From Leclercia sp. LSNIH1 (GTDB lineage: Bacteria > Pseudomonadota > Gammaproteobacteria > Enterobacterales > Enterobacteriaceae): 64,000 nucleotides of DNA. Positions 47,454-60,981 of this stretch are shown here, piece after piece. The stretch's first letter is position 1. Each line of letters begins with the position of its first letter. The stretch lies in NCBI RefSeq assembly GCF_002902985.1, contig NZ_CP026167.1:3782001-3846000 (forward strand), read 5' to 3'. The position numbers were made by a program, and so were the translations under genes. The notes below the pieces were generated by a model, which made no database searches, was not told the DNA's origin, and saw nothing but the letters and a program-made list of their open reading frames with translations.

Positions 47454-48235
47454 TTGAACTCTTACTGCCCGGCTGGCTGGCCGGGATGATGCTCGCCTGC
47501 GCGGCGGGTCCACTGGGCTCGTTTGTTGTCTGGCGCCGGATGTCCTACTTTGGCGATACGCTGGCGCACGCTTCCCTGCTGGGAGTGGCGTTTGGTTTGC
47601 TGCTGGATGTGAATCCATTCTACGCGGTGATTGTGGTTACGCTGCTGCTGGCCGCCGGCCTGGTCTGGCTGGAGAAGCGCCCGCACCTGGCGGTGGATAC
47701 GCTGCTTGGGATCATGGCCCACAGCGCCCTGTCGCTGGGTCTGGTGGTGGTCAGCCTGATGTCCAATATCCGCGTGGATCTAATGGCCTATCTGTTTGGC
47801 GATCTGCTGGCGGTGACACCTGACGATCTGATCGCCATTGCCATCGGGGTGGTGATTGTCCTCGCAATCCTGCTGTGGCAGTGGCGTAACCTGCTGGCTA
47901 TGACCATCAGCCCGGATTTAGCCTTTGTAGATGGCGTGAAGCTGCAGCGCGTGAAGCTGCTGCTGATGCTGGTCACCGCCCTGACCATTGGCGTGGCGAT
48001 GAAGTTTGTCGGGGCGCTGATCATCACCTCACTGCTGATTATCCCAGCCGCCACCGCCCGTCGTTTTGCCCGTACCCCGGAGCAGATGGCCGGTGTAGCC
48101 GTGGGTGTAGGGATGATTGCCGTCACCGGCGGGCTCACCTTCTCGGCGTTTTACGACACCCCTGCCGGACCGTCGGTCGTGCTGTGCGCGGCAGTGCTGT
48201 TTATCTTCAGCATGATGAAGAAACCAGCCAGCTAA
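47450..48235 (+). CDS. znuB: Zinc ABC transporter permease ZnuB
   Basis: A 261-residue inner membrane permease with about seven to eight hydrophobic helices, from [38 protein letters not shown] at the start to [24 protein letters not shown] near the end. Matches E. coli ZnuB throughout. Last gene of znuCB, followed by REP-like elements. Confidence 0.97.
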   Translation: MIELLLPGWLAGMMLACAAGPLGSFVVWRRMSYFGDTLAHASLLGVAFGLLLDVNPFYAVIVVTLLLAAGLVWLEKRPHLAVDTLLGIMAHSALSLGLVVVSLMSNIRVDLMAYLFGDLLAVTPDDLIAIAIGVVIVLAILLWQWRNLLAMTISPDLAFVDGVKLQRVKLLLMLVTALTIGVAMKFVGALIITSLLIIPAATARRFARTPEQMAGVAVGVGMIAVTGGLTFSAFYDTPAGPSVVLCAAVLFIFSMMKKPAS

Positions 48236-48241
48236 GGTCAT

Positions 48242-48325
48242 TAATTGCCCGGTGGCGCTACGCTTACCGGGCCTACAGGATCGCGCTTTTGTAGGCCGGA
48301 TAAGGCGCAGCCGCCATCCGGCAAC
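48242..48325. repeat. Pair of REP-like elements between znuB and ruvB
   Basis: GCCCGGTGGCGCTACGCTTACCGGGC, a short spacer (CTACAGGATCGCGCTTTTGTAGG), then CCGGATAAGGCGCAGCCGCCATCCGGC. Two hairpins of the REP family in opposite orientation, in the convergent gap. Confidence 0.82.
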
Positions 48326-48336
48326 TTCCGCCGAGG

Positions 48337-49350
<1,014 letters not shown>

Positions 49351-49355
49351 TTACC

Positions 49356-49967
49356 TCACAATGCGGCGCGCAGCGCTTCACGAATCAGGGTTTCACTGGT
49401 GGCGTCCGGTTTAGCCACTTTGCTAATCATCCGGCTCGCTTCCTGAGGTTTATAGCCCAGCGCCACCAGCGCGGCAACCGCTTCCTGTTCCGCATCGTCT
49501 GTTGCCGGGCCAGCCGGTGAGGTCAGCACCAGGTCGGCGGCAGGGGTAAACAGATCGCCATGCAGACCTTTAAAGCGATCTTTCATCTCGACAATCAGGC
49601 GCTCGGCCGTTTTCTTACCGATGCCAGGGAGCTTAACCAGAGCCGCGGGATCTTCACGCTCTACGGCGTTAACGAACTGCGGAGCCGACATCCCGGAGAG
49701 GATGGCCAGCGCCAGTTTTGGCCCCACGCCGTTGGTTTTAATCAGCTCTTTAAACAGGGTGCGCTCCTGCTTGTTGTTAAAGCCATACAGCAGCTGGGCA
49801 TCTTCACGCACCACAAAGTGGGTAAAGACGATCGCTTCCTTGCCCGCGTCCGGCAATTCATAGAAACAGGTCATCGGCATATGGACTTCATAGCCCACGC
49901 CTCCGGTCTCAAGCAGCACTATCGGGGGTTGTTTTTCTAGAATGATGCCTCTGAGTCTGCCTATCAC
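49356..49967 (-). CDS. ruvA: Holliday junction-binding protein RuvA
   Basis: A 203-residue junction-binding subunit. The N-terminal OB-fold domain ([15 protein letters not shown]) is followed by tandem helix-hairpin-helix motifs ([13 protein letters not shown] and [19 protein letters not shown]) and a C-terminal RuvB-binding three-helix domain. A LexA-type palindrome lies about 55 bases upstream. In E. coli K-12 a separate gene (yebB) sits beyond ruvA, but it is absent here. Confidence 0.98.
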   Translation of the reverse strand: MIGRLRGIILEKQPPIVLLETGGVGYEVHMPMTCFYELPDAGKEAIVFTHFVVREDAQLLYGFNNKQERTLFKELIKTNGVGPKLALAILSGMSAPQFVNAVEREDPAALVKLPGIGKKTAERLIVEMKDRFKGLHGDLFTPAADLVLTSPAGPATDDAEQEAVAALVALGYKPQEASRMISKVAKPDATSETLIREALRAAL

Positions 49968-50012
49968 GTGACGCTCCTGCGTTAAGGGCTAAAAGTTACC
50001 GCTGCCATAATA

Positions 50013-50047
50013 AAAAAAGGCTGGATAAACATCCAGCCTGATTTTTA
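50013..50047 (-). promoter_or_regulatory. LexA-type SOS box nested in the ruvC terminator
   Basis: The minus strand reads AGGCTGGAT-GTTT-ATCCAGCCT followed by TTTTTTT, a textbook terminator a few bases after the ruvC stop. The same hairpin contains CTG-N10-CAG (50021-50036), the core of a LexA box, just upstream of ruvA. The ruvAB operon is SOS-controlled in E. coli with a very similar box. Confidence 0.8.
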
Positions 50048-50050
50048 CAT

Positions 50051-50572
50051 TTAGCGCAATCGACCGCGCGCCAGATTGAGCCGCGATTCGCTCATCTGCA
50101 CCGCATTCTGGCTGATGTGGCAATGGGTAATGGCGATCGCCAGGGCATCGGCAGCATCCGCCTGCGGATTGGCGGGCAGTTTAAGCAGGGTACGCACCAT
50201 GTGCTGCACCTGGCTTTTTTCCGCACTGCCAATTCCCACCACGGTCTGCTTAACCTGCCGTGCGGCGTATTCAAACACCGGCAGATCCTGATTCACCGCC
50301 GCGACAATCGCCACGCCGCGCGCCTGGCCAAGCTTCAGCGCCGAGTCGGCGTTTTTCGCCATAAATACCTGTTCAATGGCGAAATAGTCCGGCTGGAACT
50401 GGGTGATGATCTCCGTCACGCCCGCATAGATCAGCTTCAGGCGCGACGGCAGATCGTCCACTTTGGTACGGATACAACCACTGCCCAGGTAGGTCAACTG
50501 TCGCCCGACCTGACGGATAACGCCATAACCGGTGATGCGTGAGCCCGGGTCAATACCGAGAATAATTGCCAT
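50051..50572 (-). CDS. ruvC: Holliday junction resolvase RuvC
   Basis: A 173-residue endonuclease that cuts Holliday junctions symmetrically in concert with RuvAB. The four acidic catalytic residues are in view: [10 protein letters not shown] (Asp7), FAIEQVFM (Glu near 66), and [14 protein letters not shown] (two Asp near 138 and 141). The ATG at 50572 gives the E. coli length; an in-frame GTG one codon upstream is less likely. Last gene of aspS-nudB-yebC-ruvC. Confidence 0.98.
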   Translation of the reverse strand: MAIILGIDPGSRITGYGVIRQVGRQLTYLGSGCIRTKVDDLPSRLKLIYAGVTEIITQFQPDYFAIEQVFMAKNADSALKLGQARGVAIVAAVNQDLPVFEYAARQVKQTVVGIGSAEKSQVQHMVRTLLKLPANPQADAADALAIAITHCHISQNAVQMSESRLNLARGRLR

Positions 50573-50606
50573 CACGCCGCTCCGGTTATTGGTTTACGTT
50601 GGGCCA

Positions 50607-51347
50607 TTACAGCGTAGCCGCAACCTCGTCGGAGATTTCACCGTTGTGGTAGACTTCCTGCACATCGTCGCAGTCTTCGAGCATATCGATCAGACGCAGC
50701 AGTTTTGGTGCGGTTTCCGCATCCATATCCGCTTTGGTGGACGGGATCATGGAGACTTCAGCCGCGTCGGCTTTCAGGCCAGCGGCTTCCAGTGCATCAC
50801 GCACCGCGCCCATCTCTTCCCATGCGGTATAGACGTCAATCGCGCCGTCGTCATAGGTCACCACATCTTCAGCACCCGCTTCCAGCGCCGCTTCCATGAT
50901 CACATCTTCGTCGCCTTTCTCGAAGGAGATGACGCCTTTTTTGCTGAACAGGTAGGCAACGGAACCGTCGGTACCCAGGTTGCCACCGGTTTTGCTGAAG
51001 GCATGACGCACTTCCGCCACGGTACGGTTACGGTTGTCGGACAGACACTCAACCATGACCGCCGTACCGCCAGGACCGTAACCTTCATAAATGATGGTTT
51101 CCATGTTCGCGTCTTCATCGCCGCCTACGCCACGGGCGATAGCACGGTTCAGGGTGTCACGGGTCATGTTGTTGCTCAGCGCTTTATCGATCGCTGCGCG
51201 CAGACGCGGGTTGGAACCGGCATCGCCGCCACCCAGACGGGCTGCGGTAACCAGCTCACGAATGATTTTGGTAAAGATCTTACCGCGTTTGGCATCCTGT
51301 GCCGCTTTGCGGTGTTTGGTGTTGGCCCACTTACTATGACCTGCCAT
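50607..51347 (-). CDS. yebC: YebC/PmpR family regulatory (translation-linked) protein
   Basis: A 246-residue protein with the conserved N-terminus [25 protein letters not shown] and the middle segment [23 protein letters not shown]. It matches E. coli YebC throughout. The family has been described as DNA-binding regulators; recent work also links it to relief of ribosome stalling at proline stretches. Which role holds here is not decided by sequence. It sits between nudB and ruvC. Confidence 0.96.
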   Translation of the reverse strand: MAGHSKWANTKHRKAAQDAKRGKIFTKIIRELVTAARLGGGDAGSNPRLRAAIDKALSNNMTRDTLNRAIARGVGGDEDANMETIIYEGYGPGGTAVMVECLSDNRNRTVAEVRHAFSKTGGNLGTDGSVAYLFSKKGVISFEKGDEDVIMEAALEAGAEDVVTYDDGAIDVYTAWEEMGAVRDALEAAGLKADAAEVSMIPSTKADMDAETAPKLLRLIDMLEDCDDVQEVYHNGEISDEVAATL

Positions 51348-51374
51348 AAAAATATCCTCAAAGAGCGCGCCCTT

Positions 51375-51818
51375 TCAGGCGGCGTTAATTACAAATTCTT
51401 CAATCGCCTGCCGGTTGCTCCACGACTTGGTTAACGCCGCGGCTTCGGTCGCATTAACCCAGCGGTAGGTCAAATGTTCGGTGAACACGATCTCCCGTTC
51501 GTGGGGAAGCGCAAGGCAGAACCAGGATTCTGTATTGCGTTCAGTCCCCGGCGCATAGCGATGACGTAAATGACTAAAAATTTCAAACTCCACCGTGCGC
51601 TGACAGTCCTTCAGGGTCAGTTGCTCGCGAGCAACGTCAATGGTGACCTCTTCCTTTACTTCGCGCGCGGCGGCCTGCAACGCGGTTTCTCCCTCCTCCA
51701 GGCTGCCGGTTACCGACTGCCAGAAGGCGGGATCGTCGCGTCGCTGCAACATCAGCACCCGCTTCGTGTCTTCTGCATAAATGATCACTAACACGGAAAC
51801 GGGAAGCTTATATGCCAT
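51375..51818 (-). CDS. nudB: Dihydroneopterin triphosphate diphosphatase (Nudix)
   Basis: A 147-residue Nudix hydrolase. The Nudix box is GSLEEGETALQAAAREVKEEV, with the expected REVKEE core. It removes pyrophosphate from dihydroneopterin triphosphate early in folate synthesis. It begins one base after the aspS stop, so translation is coupled. The N-terminus is about three residues shorter than in E. coli. Confidence 0.96.
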   Translation of the reverse strand: MAYKLPVSVLVIIYAEDTKRVLMLQRRDDPAFWQSVTGSLEEGETALQAAAREVKEEVTIDVAREQLTLKDCQRTVEFEIFSHLRHRYAPGTERNTESWFCLALPHEREIVFTEHLTYRWVNATEAAALTKSWSNRQAIEEFVINAA

Positions 51819-51819
51819 A

Positions 51820-53592
51820 TCAGTTTTTCTCTTCCTTTTTCACCACTTCGATACCCAGCTCGCTTAAGGAGGCAGGGTTAGCAAAGCTTGGCGCTTCGGT
51901 CATCAGACAGGCCGCGGCGGTGGTTTTCGGGAAGGCGATAACATCACGAATGTTGTCGGTACCGGTCAGCAGCATGGTCAGACGATCCAGACCAAACGCC
52001 AGGCCCGCGTGCGGTGGAGTACCGTACTTCAGCGCGTCCAGCAGGAAGCCAAACTTCTCGCGCTGCTCTTGTTCGTTAATGCCCAGAATACCAAACACGG
52101 TCTGCTGCATTTCACCGCTGTGAATACGCACGGAACCGCCACCCACTTCGTAGCCGTTGATGACCATATCGTAGGCGTTCGCCACGGCCTCTTCCGGCGC
52201 CGCTTTCAGCTCTGCCGCGCTCATATCTTTCGGCGAGGTGAACGGGTGGTGCATAGCGGTCAGGCCGCCTTCGCCGTCGTCTTCAAACATTGGGAAGTCG
52301 ATAACCCACAGCGGCGCCCATTTGGCTTCGTCGGTCAGGTTCAGATCTTTACCTAGCTTCAGACGCAGTGCGCCCAGCGCGTCGGCAACCACTTTCTTGT
52401 TGTCTGCGCCGAAGAAGATCATGTCGCCGTCCTGGGCTTCGGTGCGCGCCAGGATGGATTCGACGATCTCAGCATTCAGGAATTTCGCCACCGGGCTGGT
52501 GATGCCTTCGATGCCTTTCGCGCGCTCGGTGACTTTGATGTAAGCCAGGCCTTTCGCGCCATAAATCTTGATGAAGTTACCGTAGTCGTCAATCTGCTTA
52601 CGGCTCAGGCTCGCACCGCCCGGTACGCGCAGGGCAGCCACGCGGCCTTTCGGATCGTTAGCCGGGCCAGAGAAGACCGCAAACTCAACGCCTTTCAGCA
52701 GGTCGGCAACGTCCACCAGCTCCATCGGGTTACGCAGGTCTGGCTTGTCGGAACCGTAGCGGCGCTCGGCTTCGGCGAAGGTCATGATCGGGAAGTCGCC
52801 CAGATCCACACCCTTCACGTCCAGCCACAGGCTGCGCACCAGCGCTTCCATCACTTCACGCACCTGCCCGGCGGTCATGAAGGAGGTTTCGACGTCTATC
52901 TGGGTAAATTCTGGCTGACGGTCAGCACGCAGATCTTCGTCACGGAAGCATTTGACGATCTGATAGTAGCGATCGAAACCGGACATCATCAGCAGCTGTT
53001 TGAACAGCTGAGGAGACTGCGGCAGCGCGTAGAATTTGCCTTTATGAACGCGGGATGGCACGAGGTAGTCGCGCGCGCCTTCCGGGGTCGCTTTGGTCAG
53101 CATCGGGGTTTCGATATCGAGGAAACCGTGATCGTCCATAAAGCGGCGCACCAGGCTGGTGATTTTTGCACGGGTTTTCAGGCGCTGGGCCATTTCCGGG
53201 CGACGCAGATCGAGGTAGCGGAATTTCAGACGCGCTTCTTCGGTATTGACGTGGTTGGAGTCCAGCGGCAGCGATTCTGAACGGTTGATGATGGTCAGAT
53301 CGGTCGCCAGCACTTCGATTTCGCCGGTCGCCATGTCGCTGTTGATGTTTTTCTCGTCACGCGCACGCACGGTACCGGTCACCTGGATGCAGAACTCGTT
53401 ACGCAGTTCAGCTGCCAGCTTTAACGCATCGGCGCGGTCTGGATCGAAAAACACCTGCACGATGCCTTCACGGTCGCGCATATCGATAAAGATAAGGCTG
53501 CCAAGATCACGACGACGGTTGACCCAACCACACAAGGTCACCTGCTGTCCGACGTGGGACTGACGCAGCTGCCCGCAATATTCTGTACGCAT
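51820..53592 (-). CDS. aspS: Aspartyl-tRNA synthetase
   Basis: A 590-residue class II synthetase, bacterial type. It has an N-terminal OB anticodon-binding domain ([25 protein letters not shown]), motif 2 ([20 protein letters not shown]), the inserted GAD domain and motif 3 ([17 protein letters not shown]). Charges tRNA-Asp. First gene of the aspS-nudB-yebC-ruvC unit, with 240 bases of non-coding sequence before divergent yecD. Confidence 0.98.
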   Translation of the reverse strand: MRTEYCGQLRQSHVGQQVTLCGWVNRRRDLGSLIFIDMRDREGIVQVFFDPDRADALKLAAELRNEFCIQVTGTVRARDEKNINSDMATGEIEVLATDLTIINRSESLPLDSNHVNTEEARLKFRYLDLRRPEMAQRLKTRAKITSLVRRFMDDHGFLDIETPMLTKATPEGARDYLVPSRVHKGKFYALPQSPQLFKQLLMMSGFDRYYQIVKCFRDEDLRADRQPEFTQIDVETSFMTAGQVREVMEALVRSLWLDVKGVDLGDFPIMTFAEAERRYGSDKPDLRNPMELVDVADLLKGVEFAVFSGPANDPKGRVAALRVPGGASLSRKQIDDYGNFIKIYGAKGLAYIKVTERAKGIEGITSPVAKFLNAEIVESILARTEAQDGDMIFFGADNKKVVADALGALRLKLGKDLNLTDEAKWAPLWVIDFPMFEDDGEGGLTAMHHPFTSPKDMSAAELKAAPEEAVANAYDMVINGYEVGGGSVRIHSGEMQQTVFGILGINEQEQREKFGFLLDALKYGTPPHAGLAFGLDRLTMLLTGTDNIRDVIAFPKTTAAACLMTEAPSFANPASLSELGIEVVKKEEKN

Positions 53593-53832
53593 GAGATATC
53601 CCTTAACTTAGCCGCAGGCTACTATGTCGCAGCTTTTTGTATGTCAAACTGGATGAAAAAAGGCGGCTATTATACTGGAAATTCCGCCAGACGATAAGAG
53701 AGAAGCGCGCCATGCGCGCGTTTGCTGCTCGCATCTTGCATATTCTCACAAAATTTAACAAAAATATCAGACTTGGAACAGGCTGGCTCAGCGTAAGGTA
53801 TTAGCATGGCTCACTATTTAACAGGAAAAACC

Positions 53833-54399
53833 ATGTTCACACTCGACGCTGCCCGTACCGCCCTTGTGGTGATTGATTTACAGGAAGGGATCCTGCCCTT
53901 TGCCGGTGGCCCGCATACCGCTCAGGATGTGGTCAGCCGCAGTGCTCGTCTGGCGGAAAAATGCCGCACCAGCGGTTCGCCGGTGGTGATGGTCCGCGTG
54001 GGCTGGTCCGCTGATTTCGCCGAGGCGCTGAAGCAGCCGGTAGATGCACAAGCCCCTGCCCATGCTCTGCCGGAAAACTGGTGGGACTACCCGCTGTCAC
54101 TGGGTAAGCAAGAGAGCGATATCGAAGTGACCAAGCGCCAGTGGGGCGCGTTTTACGGCACCGATCTTGAGTTACAGCTGCGTCGTCGCGGCATCGATAC
54201 GATCGTTCTGTGTGGGATCGCCACCAATATTGGCGTCGAATCCACCGCCCGTAACGCCTGGGAGCTGGGCTTTAACCTGGTGATCGCCGAAGATGCCTGC
54301 AGCGCAGCTTCGGCCGAGCAGCATCTCGGCAGTATGACCAATATCTTCCCGCGTATTGGCCGGGTACGCAGCACCGAAGAGATTATCAACGCACTATGA
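53833..54399 (+). CDS. yecD: Isochorismatase-family hydrolase YecD
   Basis: A 188-residue cysteine hydrolase-like protein. The triad of the family can be placed: aspartate in [13 protein letters not shown], lysine in [18 protein letters not shown] and cysteine in [25 protein letters not shown]. The substrate is unknown. The ATG at 53833 follows ACAGGAAAAACC and gives the E. coli length. It overlaps yecE by four bases. Confidence 0.94.
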   Translation: MFTLDAARTALVVIDLQEGILPFAGGPHTAQDVVSRSARLAEKCRTSGSPVVMVRVGWSADFAEALKQPVDAQAPAHALPENWWDYPLSLGKQESDIEVTKRQWGAFYGTDLELQLRRRGIDTIVLCGIATNIGVESTARNAWELGFNLVIAEDACSAASAEQHLGSMTNIFPRIGRVRSTEEIINAL

Positions 54400-55214
54400 T
54401 CTATCTGGGGTTACCCCAATGGTCGCACCCGAAATGGGTGCGGCTGGGCATAACGGGTCTTGAAGAGTACGCCCGCCACTTTAATTGCGTGGAAGGTAAC
54501 ACCACGCTCTATGCCCTGCCTAAACCTGAAGTGGTGGCGCGCTGGCGGGAGCAGACCGACGACGACTTTCGCTTCTGCTTTAAATTCCCGGCTACCATCT
54601 CCCATCAGGCTGCGCTGCGTAACTGTGACGATTTAACCGCAGAATTTTTTACCCGCCTGGCGCCGCTGGCCAACCGTATTGGCCAGTACTGGGTGCAGCT
54701 CCCCGCCACCTTTGGCCCACGCGATCTGCCCGCGCTATGGCAGTTTCTCGATGCCCTGCCCCGGGAGTTCACTTATGGCGTTGAGGTTCGTCATCCTGAA
54801 TTCTTCATGAAAGGCGAGGCGGAGAAAGCGCTTAACCGCGGTCTGCATGAGCGCGGCGTCAATCGCACCGTTCTCGACAGCCGCCCGGTCCACGCCGCCG
54901 TGCCGCATAACGAGGCCATCATCGACGCCCAGCGTAAAAAACCGAAGGTGCCGGTACATGCGGTGATGACCGCCAGCAATCCGATGGTGCGTTTTATCGG
55001 TAGCGACAACATGCCGCAAAACCAGGCGCTGTTTGCTGTCTGGTTACAGACTCTGGCGAAGTGGGAACAGACCGCCACGCCATATCTTTTTTTGCATACC
55101 CCTGATATCGCCCAGGCGCCACAACTGGTCGATGCTCTCTGGCACGCCTTGCAGGCCGTGGCACCGTCCATCGGCGACGCCCCCGCAATTCCGCAGCAAT
55201 CTTCTCTTTTCTGA
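54396..55214 (+). CDS. yecE: DUF72 family protein YecE
   Basis: A 272-residue TIM-barrel-like DUF72 protein matching E. coli YecE, with the conserved [31 protein letters not shown] and [15 protein letters not shown] segments (here [12 protein letters not shown]). Function unknown. It overlaps yecD by four bases (ATGA), so it is cotranslated. Confidence 0.94.
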   Translation: MIYLGLPQWSHPKWVRLGITGLEEYARHFNCVEGNTTLYALPKPEVVARWREQTDDDFRFCFKFPATISHQAALRNCDDLTAEFFTRLAPLANRIGQYWVQLPATFGPRDLPALWQFLDALPREFTYGVEVRHPEFFMKGEAEKALNRGLHERGVNRTVLDSRPVHAAVPHNEAIIDAQRKKPKVPVHAVMTASNPMVRFIGSDNMPQNQALFAVWLQTLAKWEQTATPYLFLHTPDIAQAPQLVDALWHALQAVAPSIGDAPAIPQQSSLF

Positions 55215-55264
55215 GCTCACCCCCTATCATAGAAGTGCCATCTGCCAAAAAACAGGGAGTTTGT

Positions 55265-57409
<2,145 letters not shown>

Positions 57410-57411
57410 TT

Positions 57412-57450
57412 TATGCCGGGTGGCGGCTGCGCCTTACCCGGCCTACAAAA
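57412..57450. repeat. REP-like element after cmoB
   Basis: TATGCCGGGTGGCGGCTGCGCCTTACCCGGCCTACA forms a REP-type hairpin directly after the cmoB stop. Confidence 0.8.
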
Positions 57451-57484
57451 ACGGTGCCGTGTCGCCGGAAAATGCATAAAAAAA

Positions 57485-57509
57485 GACCCCTGTTGAAATT
57501 GCAGGGGCC
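57485..57509 (-). terminator. Terminator after cutC
   Basis: On the minus strand GGCCCCTGCA-ATTTC-AACAGGGGTC is followed by TTTTTTT. Located about 50 bases after the cutC stop, in the convergent gap. Confidence 0.85.
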
Positions 57510-57560
57510 TGGTACAAACAAGCATCATATTGGGCGACATGATGCGCGGTAAAAACTGTT

Positions 57561-58304
57561 TTAGCGACAATAGCGTGCAATTATCGCCTTCATCTCTGCA
57601 ACCGACTCTCCCTCGACGCCGTAGCGGGAATATTCATCCGCGTCGGCATCCGTCGACATCGACAAGCCTGTGTTGCGATAGCGCATGGGTGACGGTAGCC
57701 ACTTCCCTGCCGAGCTGTGCAACTCTTCCACCCCTGCCCGTAAAAACGTCTCCAGATTGGCGGCGCGAACGCCAGCACCCGCCATTATTATTGGAACACC
57801 TGATTGGGCTTTTAGTTCCTTAATTAATGAAATACCTTTTTCGGCGGAGGCGTGTTGACCCGAAGTCAGCACGCGCGCAACCCCCAGTTCCGCGACATTT
57901 TCAAAGGCTTGCCGCGGATTTAAACACATATCGAAGGCGCGATGAAAAGTTACCGCCATTCCCTTCGCAGCAGCCATAATCTGGCGCATGCGCGGCATAT
58001 CGATATGACCATCTTCATTCAGCAGGCCGATGACCAGCCCCGGGAAACCCAGCGCCTTAACGAGGGCGATATCCTCCAGCATGGCGTTAAATTCGCCGCT
58101 GCTGTAGCAAAAGTCCCCGCCGCGGGGTCGAATAATCGGGTGAACCGGAATGCTCACCGCCTGACGCACCGATTTCAGCACCCCATAAGAGGGAGTCAGC
58201 CCGCCCTCTTTCGGAGCGGCACAGAGTTCAATACGATCGGCCCCATGCGCCTGGGCGGTCACGGCGCACGCCATGCTGTAACAACAGATCTCCAGCAATG
58301 CCAC
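57561..58304 (-). CDS. cutC: CutC family protein (copper homeostasis-associated)
   Basis: A 247-residue TIM-barrel protein matching E. coli CutC, with [42 protein letters not shown] and [13 protein letters not shown]. First described as a copper tolerance factor; later work questioned a direct copper role, so the function is open. K-12 torYZ, which lies between cmoB and cutC, is not present. Confidence 0.95.
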   Translation of the reverse strand: MALLEICCYSMACAVTAQAHGADRIELCAAPKEGGLTPSYGVLKSVRQAVSIPVHPIIRPRGGDFCYSSGEFNAMLEDIALVKALGFPGLVIGLLNEDGHIDMPRMRQIMAAAKGMAVTFHRAFDMCLNPRQAFENVAELGVARVLTSGQHASAEKGISLIKELKAQSGVPIIMAGAGVRAANLETFLRAGVEELHSSAGKWLPSPMRYRNTGLSMSTDADADEYSRYGVEGESVAEMKAIIARYCR

Positions 58305-58388
58305 GAAATCTCCTTATAACCTGTTGGGTTTTGCATCATGCCATGCCGCTTTCCCCGCGACACGGCGTTACCTCACAACTCTTTCGCT

Positions 58389-58949
58389 TTATTGTTCGCT
58401 GGCGACAATCTCTTCGATTGTCCAGGGGTGAAACTTCACCGTCACGCTGCCGTCGGTAACCGCCAGGGTCGGATTTGGCAGTCGCTCGCGCTCCCCTTTT
58501 GGCGAGCTGGTTTTCACAAAAATGCCAGGCTGGCTTAAGCCCTTATCAGAGAGCAGCGCCAGGGCGCGGGCATTCAGGGTATCCGGGTCGCCGGGGAGGA
58601 CGATCTCAATATGCTCCCAGCCTTCGTGGGGGTAGCGTTTTTCACCCGGCCACGGCAGTTCAACCACCGTAAAGCGCCAGTGGGCGACGCAGACGGGTTC
58701 ATGCAGCTTAAAGAGACAGATAGGACGGCCATTGATGATGTTCTCCGAGAGCAGTTCGCCGCACTGCTCAAACCCTCGCCGCCAGCGCTCCGCCGTGGCA
58801 TTCTGATGGCAGCGCAGGGAGATGTGGTCCGCCGCGAGCGGAGCGATATCCAGACCCAGGCGAGCGGAAAGCGCCGCAAAGGCGTCAGTGAAACGCGGTA
58901 AATCGGCTGCAATATCCTGCAGGTCGTCAATAGATTGCCAGTTCGCCAT
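58389..58949 (-). CDS. yecM: VOC-superfamily-like protein YecM
   Basis: A 186-residue protein matching E. coli YecM, with conserved ADHISLRCHQNATAERWRRGFEQCGELLSEN and PYEGWEHIE-type metal-site segments (here RYPHEGWEHIEIVLPG). The fold is related to glyoxalase/dioxygenase proteins; activity unknown. The ATG at 58949 (MANWQSID) was chosen by homology over a longer frame start. Divergent from argS. Confidence 0.92.
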   Translation of the reverse strand: MANWQSIDDLQDIAADLPRFTDAFAALSARLGLDIAPLAADHISLRCHQNATAERWRRGFEQCGELLSENIINGRPICLFKLHEPVCVAHWRFTVVELPWPGEKRYPHEGWEHIEIVLPGDPDTLNARALALLSDKGLSQPGIFVKTSSPKGERERLPNPTLAVTDGSVTVKFHPWTIEEIVASEQ

Positions 58950-59123
58950 CATCAGTACTCTTATCGTCATGCAAAAGCGTTAATTTACTCTGTTGCTGGC
59001 CTGCGACCAACCGCTGTTTTGAGCCAGTGCTGACGGCAACGGGCAATTGCAGTATACTCCCGGCCTAAATTCGTTAACGGGCGCGGCAACGTGATGCGCG
59101 CGTCAAAAATGTAAGGTATCCCG

Positions 59124-60857
59124 GTGAATATTCAGGCTCTTCTCTCAGAAAAAGTCAGTCAGGCACTGATTGCTGCAGGCGCACCTGCAGACTGTGAACC
59201 GCAGGTTCGTCAGTCCGCGAAAGTACAGTTTGGCGACTATCAGGCTAATGGCGTGATGGCCGTAGCGAAAAAACTGGGCATGGCGCCACGACAACTCGCA
59301 GAGCAGGTTCTGTCCCATCTGGATCTCAGCGGTATTGCCAGCAAAACCGAAATCGCCGGACCGGGCTTTATCAACATTTTCCTCGATCCTGCCTTCCTTG
59401 CGCAGAACGTCGATGCCGCGTTGCAGTCCGATCGTCTGGGTGTGGCGCAGCCGCAGCCTCAGACCATCGTCGTTGATTACTCTGCCCCGAACGTGGCGAA
59501 AGAGATGCACGTCGGCCATCTGCGCTCCACCATCATCGGTGATGCCGCGGTACGCACCCTGGAGTTCCTCGGCCACAACGTAATCCGCGCGAACCACGTC
59601 GGCGACTGGGGCACCCAGTTCGGGATGCTGATCGCCTGGCTGGAAAAGCAGCAGCAGGAAAATGCCGGTGAAATGGCCCTGGCGGACCTCGAAGGCTTCT
59701 ACCGCGATGCGAAAAAGCACTACGACGAAGATGAAGCCTTTGCCGAGCGCGCCCGTAGCTACGTAGTGAAACTGCAGGGTGGCGATGCGTACTTCCTTGA
59801 GATGTGGCGCAAGCTGGTGGACATCACCATGTCCCAGAACCAGATCACCTATGACCGCCTGAACGTCACCCTGACCCGTAAGGACGTGATGGGTGAAAGC
59901 CTTTATAACCCAATGCTGGCCGGTATCGTGGCCGATCTGAAGGCCAAAGGCCTGGCGGTCGAAAGCGAAGGCGCGACGGTGGTGTTCCTTGATGAGTACA
60001 AAAACAAGGAAGGCGAACCGATGGGCGTCATCATCCAGAAAAAGGATGGCGGCTTCCTCTACACCACCACCGATATCGCCTGCGCGAAATACCGCTACGA
60101 AACCCTGCATGCGGATCGCGTCCTCTATTACATCGACTCCCGACAGCACCAGCACCTGATGCAGGCATGGACCATCGTGCGTAAAGCGGGCTATGTACCG
60201 GACTCCGTACCGCTGGAGCACCACATGTTCGGCATGATGCTGGGTAAAGACGGCAAGCCGTTTAAAACCCGTGCGGGCGGCACCGTGAAGCTGGCGGATC
60301 TGCTGGACGAGGCGCTGGAGCGTGCCCGTCGTCTGGTAGCGGAGAAAAACCCGGATATGCCTGCCGATGAGCTGGAAAAACTGGCCAACGCCGTCGGCAT
60401 CGGTGCAGTGAAATACGCGGATCTCTCCAAGAACCGGACCACCGACTACGTTTTCGACTGGGATAACATGCTGGCGTTCGAAGGTAACACCGCGCCGTAC
60501 ATGCAGTATGCCTACACTCGCGTGCTGTCTGTCTTCCGTAAGGCTGACATCGATGAAAGCGTACTGGCCCGGACGCAGGTGACCATCACCGAAGATCGTG
60601 AAGCGCAGCTGGCGGCGCGTCTGCTGCAGTTCGAAGAGACGCTCTCCGTGGTCGCCCGCGACGGCACCCCGCACGTGATGTGTGCCTACCTGTACGATCT
60701 GGCGGGCCTGTTCTCCGGCTTCTACGAGCACTGCCCTATCCTCTCTGCCGAGAGCGAAGCGGTGCGCAACAGTCGCCTGAAGCTGGCGCAGCTGACGGCG
60801 AAGACCCTGAAGCTGGGTCTGGATACCCTGGGTATCGAAACCGTCGAGCGTATGTAA
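59124..60857 (+). CDS. argS: Arginyl-tRNA synthetase
   Basis: A 577-residue class I synthetase, the E. coli length, starting with GTG ([14 protein letters not shown]). The signature HIGH-type motif is [12 protein letters not shown], preceded by [13 protein letters not shown]. The C-terminal anticodon-binding domain ([15 protein letters not shown]; here [13 protein letters not shown] onwards) ends IETVERM. A GTAAGGTATCCCG sequence precedes the start. It is followed by a strong bidirectional hairpin. Confidence 0.98.
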   Translation: MNIQALLSEKVSQALIAAGAPADCEPQVRQSAKVQFGDYQANGVMAVAKKLGMAPRQLAEQVLSHLDLSGIASKTEIAGPGFINIFLDPAFLAQNVDAALQSDRLGVAQPQPQTIVVDYSAPNVAKEMHVGHLRSTIIGDAAVRTLEFLGHNVIRANHVGDWGTQFGMLIAWLEKQQQENAGEMALADLEGFYRDAKKHYDEDEAFAERARSYVVKLQGGDAYFLEMWRKLVDITMSQNQITYDRLNVTLTRKDVMGESLYNPMLAGIVADLKAKGLAVESEGATVVFLDEYKNKEGEPMGVIIQKKDGGFLYTTTDIACAKYRYETLHADRVLYYIDSRQHQHLMQAWTIVRKAGYVPDSVPLEHHMFGMMLGKDGKPFKTRAGGTVKLADLLDEALERARRLVAEKNPDMPADELEKLANAVGIGAVKYADLSKNRTTDYVFDWDNMLAFEGNTAPYMQYAYTRVLSVFRKADIDESVLARTQVTITEDREAQLAARLLQFEETLSVVARDGTPHVMCAYLYDLAGLFSGFYEHCPILSAESEAVRNSRLKLAQLTAKTLKLGLDTLGIETVERM

Positions 60858-60906
60858 CATCGGTGCCTGGTTAACGCCTGATGGCGCTTCAACCGGTTAT
60901 CGCAAT

Positions 60907-60940
60907 AACACAAAACCCGGCGCAAGCCGGGTTTTGTGTT
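60907..60940. terminator. Bidirectional terminator after argS
   Basis: Perfect stem AACACAAAACCCGGC-GCAA-GCCGGGTTTTGTGTT. It can end argS (+) and the convergent GH105 gene (-). Confidence 0.9.
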
Positions 60941-60974
60941 TGTAGCCCCGGTAAGCGTAGCGCCACCGGGGAGT
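60941..60974. repeat. REP-like element between argS and the GH105 gene
   Basis: TAGCCCCGGTAAGCGTAGCGCCACCGGGGAG forms a short hairpin related to the other REP-like units in the window, but more diverged (GTAGCGCCACCGGGG). Confidence 0.55.
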
Positions 60975-60981
60975 GCAGTGG

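Noticed and set aside
59145..60860. 571-codon minus-strand ORF opposite argS
   Set aside because: Full antisense shadow of argS; composition is that of a complement frame and no domain is recognisable.
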